Shown: piece by piece, positions 35,173 to 48,549 of the stretch
Layout: each line of letters begins with the position of its first letter
Position numbering within the stretch: position 1 is the first letter of the stretch
NCBI GenBank assembly: GCA_026686845.1
Contig: JAIVEN010000003.1
Span: forward strand, 1,304,501-1,368,500
Reading direction: 5' to 3'
Source of the DNA: Adenanthera pavonina
Taxonomy: Eukaryota > Streptophyta > Magnoliopsida > Fabales > Fabaceae
Length of the DNA stretch: 64,000 nt
Position numbers and translations under genes: made by a program
Notes under the pieces: generated by a model
What the model was told of the DNA's origin: nothing
What the model saw: only the letters and a program-made list of their open reading frames with translations
Databases searched by the model: none

Positions 35173-35788
35173 CAACTTTGTCAGAACCAGTTTGAACATT
35201 GAATTAGACAAGACACTGATTCTAGATTTTAACTTAATCGAAGTTAGACTGATAGTAATTAAAATAATATATTTTAAACAAATAATACAAGTTTAAATAA
35301 ATTTTATAATTTAATTAAAGTCTCAAGTTAAATAGTATTGAATTATCATTTTATGATTTATCACAAACAAATTATTAATAAGTTTTATAACCCAATATTT
35401 AAATCTAAATAAATCAATATTAATCAATAATCATATTCTGAATTCAAAATAATCAACTAATAATATATTATTATATTATTTGTTAAGTAAATTTTTAATT
35501 TTCAATAGTTATATATCATAATAATGTTTATATAATATTATAATATAAAAAAATATTTTGTAATAAAAATGATATTATTTTATCTTAAAAACTAAAAAAT
35601 GTTTCAATTTTTTTAATTTAAAAATGAGACTGGTTCAAACGGGTGCAGGATCAATTGACAACTAACTTGGATAGTTCAAAACTAGTTCCACCGGTTCTTG
35701 AACCGTCATGTTATCACCTTCATCCGGACCAGACCTGACATTAAATTTTAGTTGAAACAGTCAATTCAGTCTAGCTTTTATAACACTG
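35173..35788. mobile_element. hAT-type MITE, copy A (degenerate)
   Basis: 616 bp. The internal part is homologous through its length to the element at 63153..63822, for example agttatatatcataataatg and atgatattattttatcttaaaaa against atgatgctattttatc. Ends start CA: left CAACTTTGTCAGAACC and right (reverse complement) CAGTGTTATAAAAGC. Flanking 8-mers gtttgcat (35165-35172) and atttgtat (35789-35796) match at 6 of 8 positions, a decayed hAT-size target duplication. The CCGG-rich subterminal words of copy B are mostly lost. No transposase is encoded. Confidence 0.75.
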
Positions 35789-36508
35789 ATTTGTATATTA
35801 TTTATGAATTTTTTAACCAAGTTTATAGATTTAATTTATGGATTACAACATGAATTATTAGACCTGGAATATTCAAATCTAACATTTTGAAGTAACGGTA
35901 GTTTATAAGATGGTGATTGGAAAAAAAAAGGAAATGAATAACCATTGACACAAATCATTATCGTAGCCTATAGATTACTGTTCCTCTGTTTACATTCGCC
36001 AACATTATTTTTAAATAATCTCCTCATGCTTTTTTATTTCGCTCTATTGTGTATGTTCTATTTTTGTAATTTTATTAAGTTTTTGTAGGGCTTTTTATTA
36101 AAAAATAAGAATAGGACAAGGGGGCTTGTGGGAATCTTCGTTTGGAGATTCTTAAAACGATTTTTCAAATCTGTGGCCCATTTTGCACGTTAGGAAAAGC
36201 ACCCACCATTTCCAAATGGGAAAAATGCTTTTTGAAACTCCACAGCCCACATTCACAATCGGCTTATGACTTTATAGTGGTGATTTGTGAGTCATACACA
36301 TATACATCACTACTGCATTGAATTGACGGGCATAACGACTTTTCAACCAATTACTATTTTTCTTGCTTTTTCTTCATAAAAAAAAATAGGACCTTGACAT
36401 CAACATCAGCTTTTGGTCCCAACAACATCATTAAGACCCCAAAAATAAACTCATTCTGGAAAAGACTTCGAAATTTCAAAAGGAGTAACGTCAGATTTAA
36501 AGAATTTA

Positions 36509-36801
36509 CTCCCTCCAATCCATAATAAGTCATGTTTCAAAACTTTTAAGTACACTAAAAAAAAAAAATAAAAGTTGATTAATTCATTAAATTTGTTAGA
36601 AAATTACAATATTTTCACTATTATCCCTATTAAATATATTAAATTATAACATAACATTAATTAAAAATCATTAATGTATCATATAATACTAAGGACAAAA
36701 CAAAAAACAATATTAATGCATAATACAAAATCTACACATGACTTATATTTTGAACCAAAATAATTTATCAAAACATAAGTCATATTACGTGGCAGAGGCA
36801 G
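36509..36801. mobile_element. Stowaway-type MITE
   Basis: 293 bp, flanked by TA on both sides (36507-36508 and 36802-36803). The left end CTCCCTCCAATCCATAATAA is the classical Stowaway terminus; the right end in reverse complement reads CTGCCTCTGCCACGTAATAT followed by gacttatgttttg. No coding capacity. The duplicated segment near 39655 (aatttaaaaattatcactaac) carries the same flank without the element. Confidence 0.88.
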
Positions 36802-39800
36802 TAACAATTATCACTAACTTTTTCATTAACTAGAGAAATTACAAATGTGCAAATGCACTGATACTCATTTACTACGGCATTTCTGAAACTAAATTAAAAT
36901 ACTAATTTTTTTCTACATTTATGGTAGAGTATGACACATACACAAATATAATAACTTTTTACATTGAAAATTACCCCATGCAATAAGAGAAATCTAGTTA
37001 AAATTAAAATCCCCATTTGATTCATTAAAAAATGATGTAATGTAGAATAAAGGCTTTTATATTACATTTTAGCTCTTAAAATTAACCTAATGAATCCTCA
37101 TTATATTAATGTAATTGGTGCTAGATGACACAATTGCCCATTACCTAGCATTTGCAAGGAAGAATGTTATTGGTGAACGGGAGAGGAAGAGGAAAAAGAA
37201 GTTGTTGAGGATATGTAAATCTTTTGTTTTATTTTTTAATTTAAAACTAAAACTAAATTTATTTCTATAGTGTGCCAAACAAAATGAGTTAAATGTCTTT
37301 ACCTTACATTCTTTTACATTTCGTTCCACAGGTCGCTCAACAAGCAACCAAACAGGATAAATTATTTTTTTTAAAAAATGTTGAACACAACTCAAAATAT
37401 AAATGAACAATTATTGGATAATGAATATATATATACACATGTTATTTTTTATATAAAAAATTGAACATTAATCGCTATTCACAGCCCCGGGGTGGGGAAC
37501 AAATGAAGCTTGGGGGACAAAAATTTATTTTAGCATATTTTTCAAAGCAAATTCAACATATTTACAAAGGGTGATGATACCCCCTTCCCGCTGGATCCGC
37601 CACTAACTCTTATATTTTATGATTTGATTTTGAGAAATACGATATGTGTGTTTATTTTTTAAGTTTATATTGACCACTTAATTCAATATAATATGTTAAT
37701 TTTAAAGGTCCATGCGTTTAAAACTATTTGAAAAACTACCAATTTAGTAGGTCTTTAAATAAATTTCAATTCAGATAAAGTTTTTTACAAGATTAGACCT
37801 GAGCCTGAAAAAAAGCCTAATATATGTTAATAGGCCAAGTTCAAGCCTAAAGCCTCAATTACAAGCCTGGCTTGTTTAGGTAAAGTTTAGCCTGACCTGA
37901 CCTATTCCCACCCCTGGTCGCCATCAAGTCAGCACCAATCACATTTATCATTATTAGTAGTTGCTTTTTTATTTTTAAATAAAAAAATTAATAAAGGACT
38001 TATCTTGTACATCATTCTACATAATAGTAACAAAAATTAATCTTATAACACTATCCATATTCAAGTTGTAGTTAAAATCTTATTTAACATAAGTGTTTGT
38101 AACGAGAGACACAATAGAGATTAATGGACGATTGCTTGAGAGAATAGAGACACTGATGGAAGTTGAGTTTAGATTAGAATTTGTTGGTTTGACTATTTGT
38201 GAGAGATGAGAAGAAATTGAAAATAAATGTAGAGTAGGGAGGCACAATAGAAATTTAAAATAACTGAAAAAAAATAATATAACATTATAAAAAAATTTAA
38301 TTTTTATTATATATTTTATATATAATATAAAATAAAAAATATAAACAGGTATAGGTTTTAGGTTAGGCATATAATAAATAGGTCATACCTATTTAACTAA
38401 ATAGATTTAATTATTAGCCTAAATCTAATCTATTTAGATAAATAGATCAGATTAAGTTAGGTCAAATCTCATATAAGTCAGGCTGTACTGTAGATCCCTG
38501 ATAGAACCCGCCCTATTCCCACTCTTAATGGCGACAAAAACAGCCCCAGCAGAAAAAGAAAACTTTGTGGATCATGTGCAGTCCCCAAGTAATCTAAGAC
38601 GTGTCTTCCAAGGATGTGATCACTCGAATTCTTAGGGCTCTGTATTAGAAGACAGACACGTGGGTGTGGTGTGGGAGGGAATATTCTTTTGCAGATTCTT
38701 CAGTCTAAATCCATTTCCCAAATCTGTGTGGCCCATTTTAGTACCTATTGACACAAAATGGTGGAATTTGGCTTCTCTTGAGTTGAGACGTGGATTGGAT
38801 CGTTCATCAAGTGAAAATAGCTTTTACAATTTATGCCTAAGATAAAAAATGATCTGTGTGAAGTTCAGTGAACCTAGTAAAATGAGATAATATTGTTTAA
38901 ACATAATATCTTATATTTGAGATTGTGTGAACCTAGAAAACCTCTTTTAGAGAGTTTTTGACCCAATACAATTCAATCCAAATTAGTTAGAATTCAAAAT
39001 AACAATTAGATGCATGATTGTTTTATAAAAAAAAAGCATAGTACTAATATTTTTATTTTACACTTATTTTCCATCTAGAGAGAATAATACACCTAGAGAG
39101 AAGAGATAATGAATTTATTTACCTAATTGGAGGAATTTGGAAGGGAGAAGAGAGGATTTTCCCTCATTTGATTCAATAAGTAGAAAAATTTATTAAAAAA
39201 ATTTGTTTCCCACCCTACTATCCCTTCCCTCCAAAAGTGGAGAAATTAGAGAAAATATAAATAAATTCCTTCCCTCCCTTTTAACAAAACCAAATAATAA
39301 AAAATTAAAATTTCTCCCTTTCTCTCTTCTTCCATAATTCCATTAAAATTTCTCCCATTTAAACACCACGCAACATTAGCAGGTAATTCCACATAAATAA
39401 ACAAAACTACGTTAAAATATATATCTAATACAACATGTAGCTGCATTACCCTATAAACGGTTTATAATTAATCATACATTAATTTAACAACTTTTCTGCA
39501 CATTACTTTTTGCTTCGCTTTTCTTTATAAATTAGGAGAATGATATTAACAAACGTAATTCGTCCAACAACAACATCAAGAGACTCGATACATATATACA
39601 TATATATATTATAAAAGAATTTGAAATTTCAAAACTTTCACAAAGAGTCGAGAATTTAAAAATTATCACTAACTTTTTCATTAGCTAGAGAAATCCCCGC
39701 CGCGCAAACGCATAGGTATTAAAACTTTTGAAAAAGCTGCATGCAATTCAAAATAATGAATTAATAATAATTATTGAATGGTAATTATAAGTCACACAAG

Positions 39801-40894
39801 ATTATAACATTCGGTAGCTTAAGTCATAAATAGCAAAAAATAATTACTCTCTCCAGTGCTACCTATAGAATTTTTTTATCTTAAATCTAAATATAAAACC
39901 CTTTTATAGTATACGAAGTAATATTTATTATGTATTTTTAAAAAATATCTTTATTTAATATATTTCAAAAAAAGAGAAAAAAAGATTAAATAAAAATACT
40001 TTTAGAAAAATATTATAACTTTTAGAAAAATTAAGATAATTAACTAACTTTAACTATTATTCTTAACTTACATAATTTGATTAAAAGTGTTTTACATTAT
40101 AAACCCAAGAAGTTATAATTTTCAAGATCATAGAATCTTATAGATTATTTTTTAAATTTTAAAATACTCCTCCCAAATCATTTTTTTATTTGAACCCAGG
40201 CCAAATTAATTTATCACAAGGCGAGTCTCTAAATATTATTTTCTCAAATAAATTTAAATAACTAGCGATCCAATGAAGTCGCTATCCATATATTCATTTG
40301 TCTCTCAGGGATTTTTTGAGGAGATAGAAATAATATCGAATGTCCACAACATAAAAAAGGAGTAATTTTAAATGATGAGATGACCTAATTTGATATTCAA
40401 CTCAATTGATTATTAATTAATTAATTAAACTGTTGCGAACATTAATTATTTATTTTAAATTTTCAAATTTTAAATTGAAAATGGTTCATTATCAATTGTC
40501 TATCTTATTACCTTATTTAATTATATCTTGATAGATCTATTTTAAAGAGATGTAAGAGATTGTAATAATGTTTTGGGGCCAACTGAAACATAAGAGAACA
40601 AATACATTTAAAGAGAGAGTTGTTAATTTTCTATGAAAATTTTATTGTTTCTACACAAACTCTGAAGAATCGTTTGAGAAAATTAATTTTTAAGTGAAGT
40701 AGTATAGGAGTATATTTTTGATGAGTTTTTTGAAGAAAAGTCTACGAAATTAGAAGCCTTGGAAAATTGAGACAAGTGGTTTATAATTTAATTATACATT
40801 ATGGAATTGACAAATTTTCCACACCTTTAATTACTTTTTGATGGTCTGTGGATCCTCCCTTACCTTACCGTACCTGATGCATCGATGAGAATGA

Positions 40895-40972
40895 CAAGCT
40901 CACCAATGAGGTCCCTCTCATATGTCCCGCGGAGATCAGAGCAGTCAACAAACACTCCTGGTGGGGCCCCTG
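40895..40972 (-). other. Isolated exon-like fragment
   Basis: On the minus strand, an acceptor-like TTTAAATTCAG is followed by an open stretch reading PPGVFVDCSDLRGTYERD and IGELVILIDASG, then a donor-like G|GTACGG. It is GC-richer than its surroundings. Neighbouring sequence has no continuation. I do not recognise the protein. It may be a captured or left-behind exon. Confidence 0.35.
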
Positions 40973-42176
40973 AATTTAAAGCAGTGTTCTCTCAATTAGG
41001 ACGTGACCTGATTTTAGATACTCAACTCTATTTAATTTCTAAACTTGAAATCATAATATTATAAAATATAAAAGGTGCATGGAGTTGGATTATTTACAAA
41101 TAATGAATAGTCAAAAAAATTTTTTTTTGGCTCCATACTAATGCACAATGTCCATTTTAGTTAAAGATAAATTATTAATCACTTTTCTTATTATTTTCAA
41201 AATAGACTATTATTATCCTTTTTTTTTTTGCCAATAAAAGTTATTATTATCTTACTATATCTATTTAGAAGAAACTAAATGTGAATAACATATTTTGCAC
41301 GATTTTTTTAAAATTATATTTTATAACTCTATATTTTGTAAAACATTTAAATTCAAATAAATCAATATCTATCCATACTATATTATAATATTTATTTTTA
41401 TTTTTTTCTTGTATAAAATGTACCATTTATGATTCAAGTTAAAAGTTTCTCATGTAACAATTTTAAGATAAATGCAAAGTAATTTAACCTTTGTTAACCG
41501 GGCATGACAAGGTCTATTTAGGTGATTTTTGCGGAACGGGTTTTATTAAAATTTTTTATGGTTTTGATCCGGTTTAATGGTTTTTTTTCCTTAATAAGCT
41601 TTTTCGGTCTTTTAATATATATGCACTTCCAACAATAGACCAAACACTAATCTTATTGTCATCCACTTGGACATGTATCGTCCCAAAGTGGACATCAACC
41701 ATAGCTATTAGTTTCGAACCTTTTATCAACATAAACTCTAGACTATTCAAAGGGATAAGTCATGGTCATCCACACAAGCATGTCACCTCTAAAAGTGGGT
41801 ACTGACTAGCTTTTACTTCTCACACCACATCAATACTCATTTTTCATCTTGTTAACCACGCGAGTCAATTTGGTTGACTCATGTAGTTAATATTTTTTCT
41901 TTTAAATAAAAAAAAAGTTCTAAATTACTCTTGAACTTGGTGCAAATTGCTTCAAATTCAATTTCAGTCAAAGCTAACTTCGCAATTCTGAGTTAGTTGG
42001 AGTGGGTTAGACTTTATTCACAATAGAGAATTGGCTCAATGCAAATTGGATGTTCCAATTGGCCACCAAGAGAATTATTAAATAACATCATTTCCATTTC
42101 CATGAAAGCAAACTCTGAAAATCTTGACGAGGAGGCAGCAGCCCCTTATTTAGCCTTCGAGAGGTATTTTTCCTTC

Positions 42177-42249
42177 AAGATAGTCAATTTCATTGTACAT
42201 TTGAAGATAGAGTAAGATAGTCAATTTCATTGTACATTTGAAGATCGAG
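42177..42249. repeat. 35-bp direct tandem duplication
   Basis: The word agatagtcaatttcattgta and the following catttgaagat(a/c)gagtaa occur twice back to back, differing at one or two bases. Confidence 0.85.
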
Positions 42250-43639
42250 TAATCCATCTTCAAGGGGAAAAAAGTAAAGAAACTATGTAGAAAAACCCTT
42301 CCATGGGAAAGGATCCAAGGACTTGCTCATATGAAGGCAGCAAAAAGGCTTCCACGAAGGAAGGAAAATGCTTTCATGGAAGAAAGGAAAAGGAAAGGAG
42401 CACAAAGTAGCAATAAGACAGGAGCTGGATGTTGGGACTATACTCTCTGTGCGGCCAGTGTTAGTATATTTGGATTACAATAGTGTCAGTCCAAGAGAAA
42501 ATTGGGCCTATCATAAGCCCATTATTTACTCATAACATTTTGTGGTCTTTCTCCTTATCTACCAAGTGGCTGGCTCATTTAGAGGCAGCTGAAACTTGGG
42601 ATAATTAAATTTAAAGCGACAGTTAAATTGAGGTATTTAAATTTTTTTAAATGACAAATAAAATTGGACTGAGGGAGTAATGATGAGTATTATTAGAATA
42701 TCTTGTTTATTTCACAAAATATTTACATTTTTCCTTATATTTTGAATCCACTCAATCCTCTCAAAATTTTCCTGTATTTAAAATCAAAGTATAATTTTTA
42801 TGTGTGCACTGTGTAGAGAAGAAAAAAGATAAACAGTTACAAAATTAGTAATTTTTCTATTAGTGTAAAAAACCACACACACATTGATAATATGTATATT
42901 TATTTTTAAAAAACCACACACATGGATTAGTCTAACCCGATAAATTCTACAGGTTAATTATGATCCTGGATGTCGTGTTACGCAAAACAAAAGGCATATG
43001 TGATTTTCTTTTTTAAAGGTATTCGTGTTACCATTGTGTAGCCTCTCTCTTTACAATGTTAACAATTATGTAATATTTTTATATTTATTTATAATAATAT
43101 AGCATCACATTTAAATAATCAATAATTCTGAACAAGATTCACTAAACTTTTGTACAATAAATAAGTATTACACAATTGATATAAAAAATCTTACAATTTT
43201 AGTAATGATCTTAATAAAATATTTTTCTACATTTAACTATTATTATATATATGTCACTATTAAAATTTATGGTATAACCATGTTTAAATATAGAATAAAA
43301 AAACTGTATTCTTGTTCACAATGACAGATACCAACATTACTCTATAATGTCGTCATTTTTTGACATTGTAAGGCTCTGTCTCAAAACAACATAATGCCCT
43401 CATTCTTGAACGATTATATTTTTCTCCAAATTATACAATAATCTCTATATGCTTTCTTTCTCTTTAATTCTGTGCAGTGTGAAGATCCTCTTTACCTCTC
43501 TTTCCCACATTCATGTCTGCTACGTCTGGGTTAGTCATATGTCATCTTCCACATGCGAAATCAAACCTTAAGAGCGTGATTATGATAAGCTTATAGTATT
43601 ATATATATTATTCTATTTTTTATCATCATTCATGTGGAA

Positions 43640-43795
43640 AGAAATGCATGTGGTGCCTTGGCTATCCATGAGCATGGCAAGGAGAGGTAAGGAGGTTCTT
43701 CGATCGCACTGGTTCCCGGCCGGCTTGGGGCAGTACTACCTCTGCTTCGTCCATCGGAAATTGCTTGCTTGGTCCCCCATAAGTCAGGTTATGAA
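43640..43795. other. GC-rich fragment open on both strands
   Basis: A short GC-rich island (ggcaaggagaggtaaggagg to cccccataagtcagg) in AT-rich DNA. Both a plus-strand reading (RSHWFPAGLGQYYLCFVHR) and a minus-strand reading (GGPSKQFPMDEAEVVLPQAG) are open. No family is recognised. It may be a host gene remnant. Confidence 0.25.
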
Positions 43796-46700
43796 TAGAT
43801 TTTTTTTCCCAATTTTTCTTTGAAATTCATGTGACTTTCAGAGATAGACATAATGATAAAACTATATATGTGAAATGAAATTTGTCATTTAAATATGTTT
43901 TATATATGCGTCGGAATTAAACTCATCATTTAAGTGAATTTCACATATATTTTGTGTCCACTGTTATTTTGGAAGATAAATTGAGAGATCCAAACTGAGA
44001 AGAGGTAAGCTTCTCTGCATTTTCATTTGAGGAAACTCTAACTATAGGAAGCGTGTTGATCTCTCATGATTATTTGTTGGAAAGTACTAAATATACCGAT
44101 GATTAAACAATTAAGATGAATCTTTTAAACAAGATGAGTCTTTTGAAGAAACTTTAAGAAATGTGTTGGACTCTTATGATTATTTGTTGAGTCGATCAAA
44201 ATTTGGTCGGCAAACTACACTCCGTGGAACGTAGTGGCAATTAATCCTTGAAGAAAAAAGTAAGCAATTTCTTATGTTTTAACTATATTCTTTTTTTTTT
44301 TTGAGTAATGTTTTTACTATATTCAGACCACATCAATCACAAATATTCTCTTATTTTGGCAATGTATGTAAAATATTCTCTAAAAATAGTAGAAATTCAA
44401 ACTACGATCTAGAAGAAGGATCTTGTAAACAAGAAAATAGACCAGGTGAACTGTAGGGAGTACACAACGAGTCTAATTGGAATTTGTTTAATTTCTCTTT
44501 CTCTCTTTATTTTTTTGGCCAAACAAGTCAATTTTATTAATTTTAAAAAAAATATTACACTCACTAATCATCAAAAAGAAAAACAAAACAAGCCCAACGT
44601 ACAACCTATAAGAAAGAAAGAAAAATTAAAGATCCTAACATACAACCTGAAAGAATACAAAATACAAACAGTAAGCAAGTTTAACCAATACCAATAGGAT
44701 CAGCTTCAAAAGTAATACTATAAGCCCTAACACCCATATCAGCACCTCCCACCAAACTAGAACCAGACCTCTTTCCTTTTGCCTGAGAATCATGAGCAAA
44801 GCATTGAAACTCCTCCCAATCTTTCTTCACAATAGATGCCAGAGGAGATGTTGACGTACAAGTCCACCCCTCAAGGTCCATCCCCCTAATGGCTCCAACA
44901 GCAACAAGATCAGCAGCCTTATTTCCTTGTCTTCAAACAAGAGACAAAGAACATGATGAAAGATTATTCAACAGCTCCAATATTTCCTCAATAACTACAA
45001 AACACCTCCAGTCACACCTCTTATTGTCCCTCCTTATCAAAATTCTGAAAAATACATTAGCATTTTTAGAGTATTTCTCACCCAGAGAAACTGCTCTCTG
45101 TACAGCCAGTGCTTCAACCATAAATGTAGAGTTTGCATTCACTCTTTCACCTACAACCTCCAAAACCACACCCTTTTCATCTCTACAGATCACCCCTAAC
45201 CCGGCACAACAATTAGAATCATCCAAAGCACCATCATAATTCAGTTTAACCATTCCAACATGAGGAGGACTCCATCTGTCAAGAATCTCATCAGTCATAG
45301 GTTTTAGAACCTCCTTCTTATTATAATCCATAGCAGACCAATATTCTAGTAACAAGAAAGAAGCATCATCTAAAACCTTTTCTGCACACACAGCAAAGCC
45401 TTTAAACACAAAATTACAATGTTGTTTCTAGAATTGCCAACAAATGCAAGCAATCATACCTTTACCAAAAGCACTAATTTTAGCATTCTTCCCAGTAACC
45501 TACCAAAACCAATCTTCAAATCTCTTACCATCCCTTAGATCAATATGAATAGATAAAAGAAAATTATACCAAACTCTTCTAACCCAATGACAAAGCAAAA
45601 ACAAATGCTCAATAGTTTCTTCTTCTAGACCACAAATGGGACATATATAAAGGGTCATTTGCATATTTTCTCTTAAACAAATTTGCTCTCGTAGCCAAAG
45701 CATTATTAGAAACTCTCCAAATAAAATGATTTATTTTCTTTGGCACAATTAACTTCCAGATGTTTGACCAATAACCTCCAGGCACAACATAAGTAGAAGA
45801 AGCTTTAATAACATTCACAGTACCAGTTTGCCTCTTCAAAGTACTATATCCTGACTTAATAGTATAACATCCATTTCTACAATTATTCCAGCATAAAGCA
45901 TCAACAACATTACTAAATGACAATGCAATTTTCAGAATTTCACATTTTTCATTTTCAAACAATCTACCTTCAGTTCTACTCAAATCCCATCTGCCAATAT
46001 CAATTAAATCACAAACTCTCCCTCCTTTTTCCTTCGCAGAAAGATAATCAACACAATGCAACCTTTGACCTTCAAGAGATGGAATCCATCTATCAAACCA
46101 AATCCTAAGGGATTCACCATTACCTATCCTCCAACAAACATTTTTTAACAATTCATTCCTACCTACCAACAAGCTTGACCACCCCCAAGAAGATTTATAG
46201 CCCTTCTTAGCTTAAGAAAAAAAGAACATTTAGGGAAATATATAACTTTAAGGACCCTACACCAAAGATCACTGATCACTAGGGTTTTGTAATAATGTCC
46301 ATGCACTCTTAGCAAGAAGAGTAATATTAAAGCTACTAAATTCCGTAAATCCCAAACCCCTTCCTTTTTGAAATTAGTTAACAAATTCCAATGATGCCAA
46401 TGAATACCTCTCCTTTTCTCACTTTTACCCCATCAAAATTTATCACAGATAGCATTAAAATCATCACATAATGTTTGAGGAAATTTAAAGCAAGCCATAG
46501 GATAAGTAGGGACAGCACTTGCTACAACTTTCAGTAACACTTCTTTGCCAGCTTGAGACAACAGATGATGCTTCCAACCTTGAACTTTGGAGCAAAGCCT
46601 ATCTTTGATATAGGCAAGATCCTGCACCTTGGAAGTCCAGGATCATCAGCTTCCTCAATGCCCAGAATACTACAAGACCTTTCAATCACATTAGCTGGAG

Positions 46701-48549
46701 TGTTTTTTGAAAAAAAAAAAGCAAGATTTATCGAAATTCACCTCTTGCCTAGATGCATTACAATACATTTCCAAAATATGTTTTAACACTTCACAATCAT
46801 GTTCTCTAGCATTCATAAACAGTAAAACATTGTCTGCAAAAAAAAGAATGGGACAAAATAGGAGCAGATCTCTCTGTCTAGATGCCTTTTAGATTACCAT
46901 TCTTCACATGAGCATCAAGTCACTTTGAAGGAGCTTTGGCAGCAAGAATAAACATATAAGGAGACAAAGGATCTCCCTGTCTATTTCCTTTTTTTTTTTG
47001 GCCAAATTGCTGCAACTCTTCTACCAGACAGCTTCAAAACAAAATGGACTAATCTAACACATGACATTAGTTTCTAAACTCATGACTAATAGAAACCCAT
47101 CTTTAGCATTACATTTTCCACAAAGTCCCATTCTAATCTATCATAAGCTTTGCTCATGTGCATTTTCAACACAAATTCCCATTTACCTCCCATTTTTTTA
47201 TTTCTAAGATAGCTGAAATCCTCATGAGCAATAATAATATTGTCATGAATGATCCTGTCTGGAACAAAGACTCTCTATGCAGGAGATATAACTTTACACA
47301 TCAAGCCTCTCATTCTATTAACCATTACCTTGAAAATGACCTTGTAGCTAAAGTTGCACAAGCTGACTGGTTTGTATTACCCCCATACTTTTAGCCCTTT
47401 CTCCTTCAGGAATCAAGACAGGGTCAGTTCTATTTAGTTTCTCAATACCTCCATCACCTTCAAAAGAACTTCTAACAGCTTCAAGCACCTCCTTTTTCAC
47501 TATTTGCCATGATTTCTGATAGAAAATTCCTGAAAAACCGTCAGGACCAAGTGCCTTCAATCCACCTAGCTACTTTACAACATCATAAACTTCCTCATCT
47601 TGCATTGGTCTCATTAGCAATCTATTGTCATCATCTGAGATTAATTCTTCACTATAATCAACAGCAGCATCAAGTTGTCTTGGGCCAGAACCTGTAAACA
47701 ACTTTTTATAATATTCTTCAAAAGCAGAAGCTATTTCAAATTCCTCCTCCATCCAGGTATCATCACCTATTCGAAGCCTCAACTTTATTGCTCTTTCTTC
47801 TCTGTATAGTCGGAGCATGGAAAAATTTGGTGTTTCATCACGACAATTTAATCATTTTAATTGAGATCTCTAGCTCCAATACTTCTCCTCCTTTCTCCAT
47901 TGGTTCTCAATACTTCTAAGAATAGAATTAATCTCAGATAATTTTTGCTCATCCCAAATATCTTCTCTACATCTATTCAATTTGCAAACAAATTCATCAA
48001 TTCTATTTTCAGCAACACCTCCATTTTTCAACCAGCTATCTTTAACAACACAAGCAAAATCTGGGTGATCAATTCAGTTGGCACCAAATCTGAATTCTCT
48101 TGGTGTTCTAATATCGTAGTAATCAAAATCAGTCAACAGCATGTGATGATTAAAACCAATAGGTTTTTCATGAAATACTTGAAGCCTCGGAAAACAGCTA
48201 TAAAGTTTAGAATTGCTAAGAACTCTATCAATTCTTCTTTGATATGTGCATCACCCAATCTCTTATTGCACTAAGTGAATCTCGACCCTCTATATCCTAT
48301 ATCAATCAGCTTACAGTTATCAATCAAACTTTGAAAATTAGCAATTTTCCTGGAAGCATTCTACCACCCAACACTTCACTTTGTGCCAAAAGGTCATTAA
48401 AATTTCCCATACAAACCCAAGGTCCATCAATACCTCTTGCCAATCTCTTCAATTTATCCCAAAGAACCCTTCTATCCCCTTTATCAGTTGGACCATATAT
48501 GAAAGAAGTAGCAAATCTTTCTTGACTCCCACTCTCCTTAGCTACAATA

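Larger units (their letters stand above)
35789..44500. other. AT-rich intergenic DNA with duplicated segments and MITE remnants
   Basis: No complete gene is supported. Contents: a Stowaway MITE (36509-36801); diverged duplicated segments at about 36120-36870 and 38640-39720, with a shorter third copy at about 40760-40850; two remnants ending in words like cctattcccacccc (37665-37920) and ccctattcccactc (about 38340-38525), probably parts of one repeat family; a 35-bp direct duplication (42177-42249); and two isolated GC-rich fragments (40895-40972 and 43640-43795). Confidence 0.55.

Noticed and set aside
44560..44700. Possible exact 3' end and target duplication of the L1
   Set aside because: Low-complexity T-rich words occur at both supposed ends, so no duplication can be claimed; only approximate borders are given.
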